Positions 53,300 to 63,205 of a stretch of 64,000 nt of DNA are shown here, one piece after another. This DNA is from Spirosoma telluris (GTDB taxonomy: Bacteria > Bacteroidota > Bacteroidia > Cytophagales > Spirosomataceae). The stretch lies in the NCBI GenBank assembly GCA_003259005.1, contig QLII01000001.1:3426501-3490500 (forward strand), written 5' to 3'. A model generated the notes under the pieces. The model saw only the letters and a list, made by a program, of their open reading frames with translations, had not been told where the DNA came from and searched no databases. A program made the translations under genes and the position numbers. How positions within the stretch are numbered: position 1 is the first letter of the stretch; each line of letters starts with the position of its first letter.

Positions 53300-54629
53300 C
53301 TATGCCTTCTGTTCTACCGGCGCCAGAACAGGTTCGCGGCCTACCGAATAATAGGTGTAATTCTGCTCGCGCATCTGCTCGAGTTCATATACATTCCGGC
53401 CATCGAAAATTAGTTTATTTTTCAATAGCAGATTCATTTTATCGAAGTCGGGTGTCCGGAATAAAGGCCATTCCGTAATGACAACCAGTGCATCGGCATC
53501 ATCTAAAGCCGCATATTGGGTATGGGCATAAGTAACAGCATTCCCAATTTGCTCCCGTACATTGTCCATGGCTTCAGGGTCATAAACCGTCACTCTGGCA
53601 CCTGCGTCGAGCAGTGCCCGAATGTTATCCAGCGCAGGTGCTTCCCGAATGTCGTCAGTATACGGTTTGAAGGCCAATCCCCACACAGCAATCGTTTTGC
53701 CTGCCAGGTTACCCCAAAGTGCTCCAGAATCTGAGGCATCAACTTGGTTTTTTGCAGGTAATTCACCTCCATTACTGATTTCAGCACCTTGAAATCATAG
53801 TTGAAATCCTGCGCTGTTTTAGCGAGTGCCTGCACATCTTTCGGGAAGCAGCTTCCCCCATAACCAATACCAGCAAACAGGAATCGCTTTCCGATACGGC
53901 TATCCGTACCAATACCCGGCGAATATCATCAACGTTGGCACCTGCCCGCTCGCATAGGTTAGCGATCTCGTTCATGAAGGTAATTTTCGTAGCCAGGAAG
54001 GCATTAGCAGCATATTTGGTCATTTCAGCCGAGCGCTCGTCCATGAAAATCACCGGGTTACCCTGCCGCACCAGTGGGGCATAAAGCCGGTTCATGACGC
54101 CTTTCGCCCGATCTGATTTAGTACCAATGACGACACGGTCGGGTTTCATAAAGTCTTCGACAGCCACCCCTTCCCGCAAAAATTCCGGGTTCGATACTAC
54201 GTCGAAGTCAACCTTGGCGTTGTCGGCAATGTGAGCATGTACTTTCTCAGCCGTACCAACCGGCACTGTACTTTTATCGACAATAACCGCATACTGGCTT
54301 AGGATTGGGCCAAGATCGCTGGCTACTTTCAGAATGTATTTCAGATCGGCGGAGCCATCTTCACCTGGGGGAGTTGGTAAGGCCAGGAAAATTACCTCTG
54401 CGCCTTTGATACCTTCTTCGAGATTCGTTGTAAAGGATAAACGACCTTCCTCAACGTTCCGGTGAAACAACGTTTCCAGGCCAGGTTCATAGATAGGGAC
54501 AATTCCGTTGTTTAGCTTTTCAACTTTCCGTACATCAATATCAACACAGGTAACCTGATTTCCGGTTTCAGCAAAGCATGTACCCGTAACAAGACCTACA
54601 TACCCGGTTCCTACGACTGCTAGTTTCAT
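53300..54629 (-). CDS. ugd: UDP-glucose 6-dehydrogenase (two frame breaks)
   Basis: NAD-dependent enzyme of about 443 residues that oxidises UDP-glucose to UDP-glucuronate. Rossmann motif MKLAVVGTGYVGLVTGTCFAETG, then IVDKSTVPVGTAEKV, VSNPEFLREGVAVEDF, AEMTKYAANAFLATKITFMNEIA, and after repair the catalytic Cys in GIGYGGSCFPKDVQAL. The C-terminal AVWGLAFKPYTDDIREAPAL and ALVVITEWPLFR are typical. One G is missing near 53918 and one at 53712-53715. With uxs it gives the two-step route to UDP-xylose for surface polysaccharide. Confidence 0.9.
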
Positions 54630-54995
54630 ATAGTTATATCATCTAAGAATTAATAGCTAATTTATACAGACCAATTTGCCTGCCTAATGTTACAAAAATA
54701 GGAGTTTTTTAATAACCACCCACATTTGACGGATCGTAGTCGCGTAATGATTGATTAATCGGCCAACATCAAATTATGTATTTGGATGATTAGGGTAAAG
54801 TGTAGATTTGACACCCTTAAACAACAAGAGCCAATAGCAAGTTACTCAATTTCACGGATTACCACCATTTTCTATGTGGATTTCCGGTTAAGAATCCAAA
54901 AAAATGATTCGTAAGAACGACAGAAAAAAGGGTTGGAGTTAATCCATAATTTGTCGAAATTTCTATCTGTACATGCTATTCGATAGCCCTGTCTT
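54630..54995. other. Divergent intergenic region, ugd / acyl-CoA dehydrogenase
   Basis: About 365 bp, AT-rich, no ORF. TATTTTTG on the minus strand (54700-54693) is a plausible -7 element for ugd. Nothing else structured. Confidence 0.45.
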
Positions 54996-56132
54996 ATGAC
55001 GAACGAAATTGTAGAAAATCAAGAATTAATAGCTCAGTCGGTACGTGATTTAAGTGAACGGCTGATTCGCCCAAACATTCGCCAATGGGATGAAAGTCAG
55101 CACTTTCCGTCAGATCTATTTCGTCAATTAGGCGAACAGGGGCTCATGGGTATGCTGGTACCCGCCGACTATGGTGGTACGGGTTTAGGCTACCGTGAAT
55201 ATGTAACCGCTATTGTTGAATTGTCCCGCGTTGATGGATCGGTTGGCTTATCGATGGCGGCCCATAACTCGCTCTGCACCAACCACCTTTTGTTATTTGG
55301 CAACGAAAACCAAAAACAAACGTACCTACCCCAGCTGGCTACTGGCGAATGGCTGGGAGCCTGGGGATTAACTGAACCAACACAGGCTCAGATGCCGGAA
55401 ATATGCGAACAACGGCGGTTCGAGATGGTGATGATTGGGTACTAAACGGAGCTAAAAACTTTATTACACATGGTAAAAGCAGCCAGGTGGCCGTGGTTAT
55501 TGCCCGTACTGGGAGCCCAATACGCCACATAATGCAACTGCATTTATCATAGAGCGTAGTACTCCCGGTTTTTCTGGGGGACGTAAAGAAGATAAGCTAG
55601 GTATGCGGGCATCGGAAACGGCTGAAATGCTGTTTCAGGATTGCCGTATTTCAGATAGCCAACGGCTAGGTGCCGTAGGGGATGGATTTATTCAGTCGTT
55701 GAAAGTACTCGATGGCGGACGCATTTCAATTGCGGCCCTAAGTCTGGGGATTGCCCTGGGTGCCTACGATGCAGCGCTCGCGTATGCCAAAGAGCGGGAG
55801 CAATTTGGCCAGCCAATCGCCAATTTTCAGGGTATAAGTTTCAAACTGGCTGATATGGCTACGGACATAGAAGCGGCAAAGCTATTAACCTATCAGGCTG
55901 CCGACCTGAAAGATGCTGGAAAGTCGGTAACGAAAGAATCGGCGATGGCGAAATTATTTGCGTCGAAACCGCCGTACGGGTCGCTAATGAAGCAGTCCAG
56001 ATTTTTGGCGGTTATGGCTATACGAAAGATTTCCCGGTTGAGAAATTCTACCGCGACGCGAAACTATGCACGATAGGAGAAGGGACCAGCGAAATCCAGA
56101 AGCTGGTGATTTCAAGGCAGATATTGAAATAA
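54996..56132 (+). CDS. Acyl-CoA dehydrogenase (three frame breaks)
   Basis: FAD enzyme of about 379 residues of short-chain acyl-CoA dehydrogenase type. Motifs: [47 protein letters not shown] (FAD/substrate loop), [38 protein letters not shown], and the C-terminal [33 protein letters not shown]. The catalytic base should be the Glu in [11 protein letters not shown] (the YEGTS-type loop). Missing bases lie near 55380, 55519 and 55965; with them the stop moves to 56130-56132. Substrate chain length is not certain. Confidence 0.88.
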
Positions 56133-56224
56133 AAGGAGAAAAGGAAGAAGGGGAGGAAAGGGAGAAGGGATTGCTCAGTGCAACTCCTTTTTCCCTCTCT
56201 TCCCCTTCTTTCTTTTCTCCCTTT
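56131..56224. repeat. Imperfect purine/pyrimidine hairpin
   Basis: A GGAGAAAAGGAAGAAGGGGA-type arm (56134-56175) faces a CTCCTTTTTCCCTCTCTTCC-type arm (56182-56224). The arms are almost pure purine and pure pyrimidine, so triplex or hairpin forms are both possible. It lies between convergent genes. Confidence 0.65.
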
Positions 56225-56253
56225 ACGTTATACAGCGCTGCTACGTCCCTTGA

Positions 56254-56469
56254 TCAGGGCGGCAATACAAGAATGATCAGGGCACCCACAAAAGCGGTCA
56301 AAATTTGATCAAGCATACCGCCATCGCGACCGAATATCCAGCCGCCGACAAATCCACCCGCAATACCGAGCAGAATTTCAGCAAATAATGAAAACGAAAA
56401 TCGTTTGAAAACGAGGTCGGCCAGCCAACCGGCTATGGCCCCTACCAGAATTGATACTAAGATTCCCAT
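56254..56469 (-). CDS. GlsB/YeaQ/YmgE family membrane protein
   Basis: Protein of 71 residues, transglycosylase-associated/GlsB family: MGILVSILVGAIAGWLADLVFK, then FAEILLGIAGGFVGGWIFG and a third span. The motif AEILLGIAGGFVGGW is the family signature. The frame ends early after LVLPP; adding one C to the C run near 56258 would extend it by LIKGRSSAV and end at 56228, closer to the family. Such proteins are stress-induced in other bacteria. Confidence 0.8.
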   Translation of the reverse strand: MGILVSILVGAIAGWLADLVFKRFSFSLFAEILLGIAGGFVGGWIFGRDGGMLDQILTAFVGALIILVLPP

Positions 56470-56536
56470 GATTGTTAAGCGTTGAGTGAACTTCTATACT
56501 AAAAACAGGTATATAACAGGGCCTGGTGTATTTTGT

Positions 56537-57304
56537 TTAGTTTCTCACCCCAATCACGGCCAGCATTCGCCCGGTTTGCCCCTGTTCAGCTCGGTATGAA
56601 AAGAACTCATCGTTATTCAACACCGTTGAAAAAGGCGAAACACCAATCTGGACGGGGGGAATACCAAATGCGGTGAGTTGTTTCGTATTGGCCCGCTTCA
56701 AGTCGATATACCCCTTGCCCGTTTCGACATCAACACACTTCAGCTCCGGCTCAAACTGCTCTGCCACTTCTGGCCCAACTTCAAACGAGCATTCATCAAT
56801 GCACGTCCCCACATAGGCATAGCACTGTTCAGCAGAGGTGCCAAATTGCTGCTGCATACTGGACAACGTTTCTCTTACAATACCACCGACAGTCCCACGC
56901 CAGCCCGCGTGAATAGCCGCAACAGCCTGATGCTCACAGTCGTAAATCAGAATCGGTACGCAGTCGGCAACGGTTACCCCAATGAGTAAGCCTGGTTTAT
57001 CTGTAATCAGTGCATCGTAGCCCTCAAAGCGACCAGCTTCCGTGGCATATAGAATTTCCGTGCCATGTACCTGATGTGATGAGGCAAACTGGCTGGTTTG
57101 GGCACCAATAGCCTCGAAAAAACGGCGACGATTCTCATTTACATTCGATGGATCATCGGCCGTATTGATTCCCAGATTCAATGACGCAAATGGAGCCGGA
57201 CTAACGCCCCCGTGCCGGGTGCTTTCGGCGGCAATAAGCGTAGGGAAGCAGGTAAATATGGCGGGGATTTTATGAAGCGATGAAATGGTCGACACAGTTA
57301 TCAT
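56537..57304 (-). CDS. pgeF: Peptidoglycan editing factor PgeF / purine nucleoside phosphorylase YfiH family
   Basis: Protein of 255 residues of the multicopper-polyphenol-oxidase-like (DUF152) family. Metal and active-site motifs are STRHGGVS, LNLGINTADDPSNVNENRRRF, QFASSHQVHGTEI, VTVADCVPILIYD and VAAIHAGWRGTVGGIV, with GTCIDECSFEVGPEV. Homologues prevent L-Ser misincorporation in peptidoglycan or act as nucleoside phosphorylases/deaminases. Which one applies here cannot be told. Confidence 0.92.
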   Translation of the reverse strand: MITVSTISSLHKIPAIFTCFPTLIAAESTRHGGVSPAPFASLNLGINTADDPSNVNENRRRFFEAIGAQTSQFASSHQVHGTEILYATEAGRFEGYDALITDKPGLLIGVTVADCVPILIYDCEHQAVAAIHAGWRGTVGGIVRETLSSMQQQFGTSAEQCYAYVGTCIDECSFEVGPEVAEQFEPELKCVDVETGKGYIDLKRANTKQLTAFGIPPVQIGVSPFSTVLNNDEFFSYRAEQGQTGRMLAVIGVRN

Positions 57305-57470
57305 AGAGACAAATAATTAGTGCTTCAAAATTAACCATTATTATCCTCCACAAACCGAATCAATTCGACAGTACGCTTTCTGTTCGCTCAGTCATCCCTG
57401 GTTTGCCACCACTCATCCAGCCAGCAAACCATTCCAGTAGTTTGCTATACATAGTACCAGCCATAGCCTA

Positions 57471-57478
57471 TACATTTG
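57471..57478 (+). promoter_or_regulatory. -7 element TACATTTG for secreted protein copy 1
   Basis: Exact TAnnTTTG match, conserved at 62546-62553 in copy 2. A TTG lies 26 bp upstream in both copies, wider than usual. Confidence 0.45.
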
Positions 57479-57538
57479 ATTCATCAACCAGGAACAATCC
57501 TGCTAACCAGTAGACAACAGCATAAACACATAACTAAC

Positions 57539-57937
57539 ATGAAAACCCTCATCAAATCGCTCGCATTAGCCCTTATAGTAGGCATAGCCTCTTCGTCCGT
57601 TTCTTTAGCTGATAGTAATCCAGGTACTCGCTCAGCAACAGTAGCAGCCTTTAAAACAGGCATTTACTCTACCCCTTACGGCCAATTGAACATTGCGCTC
57701 GATAAAGAAACGGGTGGCGCTGTTGATGTTCGGCTTAAAGGGACAGACGGCAAGGTACTTTACACCCAGCATGTGGGCAAAAACGAGCGGAGCTATCGGG
57801 TACGATTAAATATGACGGAACTGGCCGATGGAGTCTATCAGGTTGAAGTAACCAATGGCGTGGAAACAACCATCCAGAACGTGACTATTTCAACCTACCA
57901 ACCTCAAAGCCCAAGCCGGGTTATATCGGTCAACTAA
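57539..57937 (+). CDS. Small secreted protein, paralogue 1 (T9SS sorting-domain-like fold)
   Basis: Protein of 132 residues with signal peptide (MKTLIKSLALALIVGIASSS). The mature part is a small beta domain, FKTGIYSTPYGQLNIALDKETGGAVDVRLKG...LYTQHVGKNERSYRVRLNMTELADGVYQVEVTNG, resembling the C-terminal sorting/Por-type beta domains and DUF3244-like proteins. No large passenger domain is present, so it is not a usual type IX cargo. About 75-80% identical by eye to the gene at 62613. Function unknown. Confidence 0.75.
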   Translation: MKTLIKSLALALIVGIASSSVSLADSNPGTRSATVAAFKTGIYSTPYGQLNIALDKETGGAVDVRLKGTDGKVLYTQHVGKNERSYRVRLNMTELADGVYQVEVTNGVETTIQNVTISTYQPQSPSRVISVN

Positions 57938-57960
57938 ATACCACTATTCGCTATAGTTAA

Positions 57961-57995
57961 AACCCGCCCTGGTCTGACCAGGGCGGGTTTTAGTT
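57961..57995 (+). terminator. Intrinsic terminator after secreted protein copy 1
   Basis: Stem AACCCGCCCTGGTC with its complement and a 1-nt centre, followed by a T run. Confidence 0.85.
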
Positions 57996-58059
57996 GTTTG
58001 TAAAAACGAGTAAGAATAACATACATTAGATCTTCTTAATTTTAACAAGAATAATTCTA

Positions 58060-61000
58060 TTGCCTACTTTAATGGTACGCCCATGCTTGCTTTTAGTCGT
58101 TTTATTTCCCTTAATTCAGGGGATCGCGCAAGCGTATGTCCCTGGTAGTAAACGCATAACAAAAGTATCCCCTCAACCCATCATCAATCAGTTTGCCCAT
58201 CTTTCTGTTAAAGATGGGCTTTCTAATAACTCGGTTAGTTGCATCCTACAGGATCGAGAGGGATTTATGTGGTTTGGGACAAATGAAGGCTTAAATAAAT
58301 ATGATGGGAACACCTTCACGGTTTGGCAACCCGACCCAGGTAACCCCATTCATAGCCTCCAGAACAATCGCATTACAGGCCTGTGTGAAGACCACAAAAA
58401 CCGATTATGGGTTATAACCGAAGGCGGTGGCTTGCATGAAGTCGACAAAAAAACGGGTCTTGTTACGCCACACCTTATCCGGACTACCAGGACTCATCAA
58501 TGGAATAACCAACTTTCCCTGTATGAAGATAGTCAGGGGGTGCTCTGGATAAGCACGTTTGCGGGTCTGGCCCGTTATGAACCAGACAAGCATCATTTCA
58601 AGCTTTATCCGGCGCCCCAGGCCGAGGTGCCTATAAAAACCGTTTTTGAAGACCGACAGCATCGTTTCTGGGTGGCCACCAATCGAGGCTTGTATCTCTT
58701 TGATCGGGCAACGGGTCGATTTACCCCAATACCGATTCTGCCAATAGCCGAATCACAACCCGCTTTTATTTCTATTTATCAGGACGCGCAGGATGTACTC
58801 TGGCTAGGTACTGCCACAGCTGGCTACAGCTTATTTCAGCTTGACTTGCGCCATCAACCCTGGCAGTTGGTACCTTACAATCCAGGTGGACAGCTCAATT
58901 CATTTGTATTTCTGAACTCGATCCATCAGGATGCAGAGGGAATCATCTGGGTTGGAACGACGAGCGGGCTTCAGGCAATCGAGCCTGTCAACAAGCGTGT
59001 TTTCACCTACCGCCCTGACCCTACTATTTCGAAGGGTATCAGCAGCAACAATGCGCAGGCCGTTTACCATGACCGTACAGGCATGCTCTGGGTCGGTACT
59101 GATAACGGCATAGACCGGCAAGCGGTTACGCTAAAACCCTTCAGGACCTATCAGGTAACGCCTAATAAAGGTCATGCAAACTTGCCTGAAAACAGGGTCA
59201 ATGCGGTATTAAGCGATAGCTACAATCAACTCTGGCTTAGTAACTTAAGTACAGTCTATCGAATGGAGCGTGGCAAAAACTCCGTTGAGAGCATCTCACC
59301 AAGCACACTAGGTTCTGTTGGTCAACATAAAAACTACCCTTGTGCCTTTCTTGACAATGGGTTAGATGGCGTCTGGCTGGGCACTACCGATGGCATCTAC
59401 CGCTTCGATCAGGCTTCAGGGCAGTATTCCCGGTTTCCATCGGAAATGCCGGCTCAATTTCTGGATCGGGCCCCTAATGGTGACCTCTGGCTGGGGGCGA
59501 AGGCGGTATTGCCCGTTTCAATCCACTTACACACCATTATCAGTACTATAAATACAACCCGAATGAGACGCATACACTACCTGATCGGTATGTACATGGA
59601 CTCCTGGCTAGTCGGACGGGCGACGTCTGGATCTTACTGAAGCGTCAGGGAATCTGCCGTCTGAATCCAGAAAGTGGTCGGCTTATTCGTTATATGGCCG
59701 GGCCAAAAGGCAGCTTAAATAGCAACGAAGTTCAGGGAATTTACGAAGACAAAGACGGAGTTATCTGGATTGGAACCCACCTCGGGGATTGAATCGGTTT
59801 GACCCAAAGACCGGACTTTTTTCGGCCATTACCCAACAGGATGGCATCCGGGGCAACAGTGTTGTAGGCATCACCAGCGACAATGCCGGTATGATTTGGT
59901 TCAGCACCGACAAAGGGCTTAGTAAGCTTGATCCACGCACCAAATCCATTCGTAATTATGAACTTAATAGTGGTCTTCCCAGCAATGATTTCCTGGAAAA
60001 CGCCGTCTTCCGGAAGAATAACCAACTCTTTTTTGGTAGTCTGAATGGGGCTGTTCAATTCAATCCGGATAGCATCCGCGACGATACAAAGCCCTTTCCG
60101 GTTTATATTACGAAGCTGAACGTACTCGACAAAGCCCGGCCACTCACCAGCAATCCAGTCGTTCTACATCATGACGAAAATTTTCTATCGTTTGAATTTG
60201 CCGCTCTGGCTTATGTGCTACCCGAGCAAAATCAGTACGCGTATCAACTTATTGGCGTCGACAAAAACTGGGTACAAAACGGGAATCGTCACGTTGCCAA
60301 CTACACCAATCTGTCGCCAGGAAGCTACACGTTTCAGGTAAAAGCTGCCAATAGCGACGGCATCTGGTCAGCAAAAGGAGCTTCTATTCAGCTTGTCATT
60401 CTGCCTCCCTGGTGGGCAACCTGGTGGGCATACAGTATCTATGCATTGCTCGTTGGCGGTGCGATCTGGGGTTATATCCGGTTTTATACGAACCGAATCC
60501 GGCAACAGCAGGAACTGGAATTCAATCGTCGGGAGGCCGAGCAACTTAAAGCGGTCGATGAACTGAAAACCCGTTTCTTTTCGAACATCACTCATGAACT
60601 ACGCACGCCCTTATCGCTGATCATATCGCCGGTCGAGAAGCTCCTGGCAGGGCATCAGTTCGATCCCTCAACCAATCAGACCCTGGCACTCGTGCAACGA
60701 AATGCAAACCAGTTGCTGCGACTCATCAACCAGCTACTGGATCTGTCGAAACTGGAAGCCAACCGTATGACAGTCTCCCTAATGCGGGGTGAGGTTCCCC
60801 AGTTTGTTTATCAAGTGGTGGAGTCTTTCAGGCAGGCAGCCGAACAGAAAGGAGTAGCACTCGTGTACACTGCCGAAGAGTTTCCACCGGAGCACTTATT
60901 CGATGCGGATAAATGGGAGAAAATCCTGACAAATCTCCTCTCGAATGCCCTGAAATTTACGGCGCAAGGTGGGTCTATAAAGGTTACGCTGACGTCTGTT

Positions 61001-62140
61001 CTTTCGCCAGTTATTAAGGAGGTTTCTAGTGTACAGATCAACATAGCTGATTCTGGCATTGGCATTTCACCCCAAAGTCTTCCGCATATTTTTGATCGTT
61101 TCTATCAGGTTGACTACTCACTTACCCGCGCTTATGAGGGTACAGGTATCGGGCTCTCGCTCGTTAAGGAACTGGTTGAATTATTAGGGGGTACAATTAG
61201 CGTCGATAGTCAGCTTGGGGTGGGTACAACGTTTATGGTAACCTTACCGGTTCAGCCTTTATCGGCTAGTACTAATGCTCCAAAAATGCGCCTATCGGCA
61301 AACAAACATACTACTATTGAGCAGCTACCGGCTTCTACAAGTAGACTGAATTCCAATCAACCTCCAAAGCATGAACAGACGCCACGTCTTCTAATCGTTG
61401 AAGATAACAGTGAACTACGTGAGTTCCTGACCATGGAGTTGTCGGCTTTTTACCACGTACAAAATGCGGCCAATGGTGAAGCTGGCTGGAAACTAGCCCA
61501 GGAGGAACTGCCCGATATTGTGATTTCTGATTTGATGATGCCCAAACTGGATGGCTACGAATTGACGCGACTCATTAAAAGCCACCCCGATACGGATCAT
61601 ATTGCCGTAGTCATACTAACTGCAAAGGCAGCCCATCACAGTCGTATCGAGGGTTTACAGGAAGGGGCTGATGATTACCTGGCCAAGCCATTCCATTTAG
61701 ATGAATTGCATCTACGATTGCATAATCTAATTACGCGTCAGCAGCGGATTCGTGACCAGTATCGTCGCCAATTTACCCTGCCAGACTCCCCTACTCCACT
61801 TGATATCACGAAAGATCCTTTCCTGCGTCGGGTTTATGAGTTGCTGGATAATCATCTCGACAATCCGTCGCTGAATGTTGATTGGCTAGCCGACCAATTA
61901 GCCATGAGCCGTAAAACCCTTTACCGTAAAATCCACAGTTTGATCCAACTGGCACCTAATGAACTGATTCGCCAATACCGACTTCGTAAAGCTATTGATC
62001 TCCTACGGGCAGGCCGTAACGTAGCCGAAACGACTTATCTGGTTGGATTCAAATCACCGTCGCATTTCACCATCGTTTTCAAAGAATTCTATCAGAAAAC
62101 ACCAACAGAATTTATAACCACCAATGGAAAAAACACCTAA
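58060..62140 (+). CDS. Hybrid two-component system regulator (HTCS), propeller + HK + REC + AraC (two frame breaks)
   Basis: One protein of about 1,360 residues. A signal segment (LLVVLFPLIQGIAQA) is followed by a two-propeller sensor region with Reg_prop repeats (DREGFMWFGTNEGLNKYDG, DSQGVLWISTFAGLARYEP and more), a Y_Y_Y domain (YQLIGVDKNWVQNGNRHVANYTNLSPGSYTFQVKA), a span (WAYSIYALLVGGAIWGYI), HisKA (FFSNITHELRTPLSLI), HATPase, a receiver (LLIVEDNSEL, IVISDLMMPKLDGYE, VILTAKA, DYLAKPF) and an AraC helix-turn-helix (DWLADQLAMSRKTLYRKIHSL, ETTYLVGFKSPSHFTIVFKEF). HTCS often sense polysaccharide fragments. Missing bases near 59494-59498 and 59785-59788 split it; each repair adds one G. Confidence 0.92.
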
Positions 62141-62612
62141 ACGGCATTTTTCGGGGCTCTGATCAACATAATGTCCCCAATACGATAGAATGTGACCCAA
62201 ATCAGAAAGTCAATCTGCGCGTAACAGGCGAAATTTGATGATTCAAACCAACCTATCCACATATTAACTAATTCTATCCACACCATTTTTTATAGTAAGC
62301 TGGATCTCCAACTGAGCATGTTTTCCCGAATCGAAAACATTTTTCTGGTTGGGGACTTTTTTTGCCCACGATTTTAGAGTGGAAACCAACCTGCACGAAG
62401 GTGTTCGGGAGGTATCCACTCTTTTGCATTTAACAGCAAGTAGAACTACCCGTACCGTTCACTCAGTCACATTTGGTTTGCGACCACTCATCCTGCCCGC
62501 GAACCGCTCCAGTAACTTGTTATACATAGTACCAGCTATTGCCCATACATTTGATTCATCAATCGGGAACAACCCCGCTAAACAGTAGACAACAACATAA
62601 AACATAAACGAC
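62141..62612. other. Intergenic region before secreted protein copy 2
   Basis: About 470 bp without a credible ORF. The right part (from about 62456) is the duplicated leader; the left 315 bp is unique and holds nothing I can name. Confidence 0.6.
62546..62553 (+). promoter_or_regulatory. -7 element TACATTTG for secreted protein copy 2
   Basis: Exact TAnnTTTG match, equivalent to 57471-57478. Confidence 0.45.
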
Positions 62613-63011
62613 ATGAAAACCCTTATCAAATCATTCGCATTAGCTCTTTCGCTGGGTGTTATTACCTCTGCCGCTTCATTCGCCAACACCAACCCCGGTA
62701 CCCGGCCTGCCAAGGCGGTAAGCTACAAAACGGGCATCTACTCAACCCCCTATGGTCAACTGAACATCGCCCTGGATAAAGAAACCGGTGGGGCAGTTGA
62801 TGTTCGGCTTAAAGCAGCTAGTGGCAAAGTGCTTTATACCCAGCACCTAGGTAAAAATGAACGCAACTTCCGGGTACGCCTGAACCTGAATGAACTGGCA
62901 GATGGAATTTACCAGGTGGAAGTGAGCAACGGGCTTGAAACAACCACTCAGAACGTAACCATTTCAACCCAGCAGCCTCAAAGCCCTGGCCGAGTTATTT
63001 CGATTAACTAA
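62613..63011 (+). CDS. Small secreted protein, paralogue 2
   Basis: Protein of 132 residues with signal peptide (MKTLIKSFALALSLGVITSAAS). The mature part is colinear with the gene at 57539: YKTGIYSTPYGQLNIALDKE, VDVRLKAASGKVLYTQHLGKNERNFRVRLNLNELADGIYQVEVSNG. The most variable part is just after the signal cleavage site. It is intact with its own promoter and terminator. Function unknown; a surface or structural role is possible. Confidence 0.75.
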   Translation: MKTLIKSFALALSLGVITSAASFANTNPGTRPAKAVSYKTGIYSTPYGQLNIALDKETGGAVDVRLKAASGKVLYTQHLGKNERNFRVRLNLNELADGIYQVEVSNGLETTTQNVTISTQQPQSPGRVISIN

Positions 63012-63032
63012 GTTCCATCACTCATCATCCTT

Positions 63033-63067
63033 AAAAAACGCCCCTGGTTAGACCAGGGGCGTTTTTT
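63033..63067 (+). terminator. Intrinsic terminator after secreted protein copy 2
   Basis: Perfect 16-bp stem (AAAAAACGCCCCTGGT and complement) with a 3-nt loop and a T tail. Confidence 0.85.
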
Positions 63068-63205
63068 CGTTCTAACGTCTAAGTGCCGTATGCATTTTAT
63101 TGAGTTAATTTATTTGTTCTATATTCAAGAAATTTTTGACCTTCATCGTGAAAACAATACTCAATGAAATCCGCTTGACTAAGGAAGTATCTTCGAATCC
63201 CGCTC

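Larger units (their letters stand above)
57386..57995. repeat. Duplicated module, copy 1 (leader + secreted-protein gene + terminator)
   Basis: The segment is repeated at about 62456-63067 with high similarity over its leader, coding region and terminator. The two copies flank the hybrid sensor gene in direct orientation. Confidence 0.75.
62456..63067. repeat. Duplicated module, copy 2 (leader + secreted-protein gene + terminator)
   Basis: Direct repeat of the segment at 57386-57995, diverged at about one base in five to six. Confidence 0.75.
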
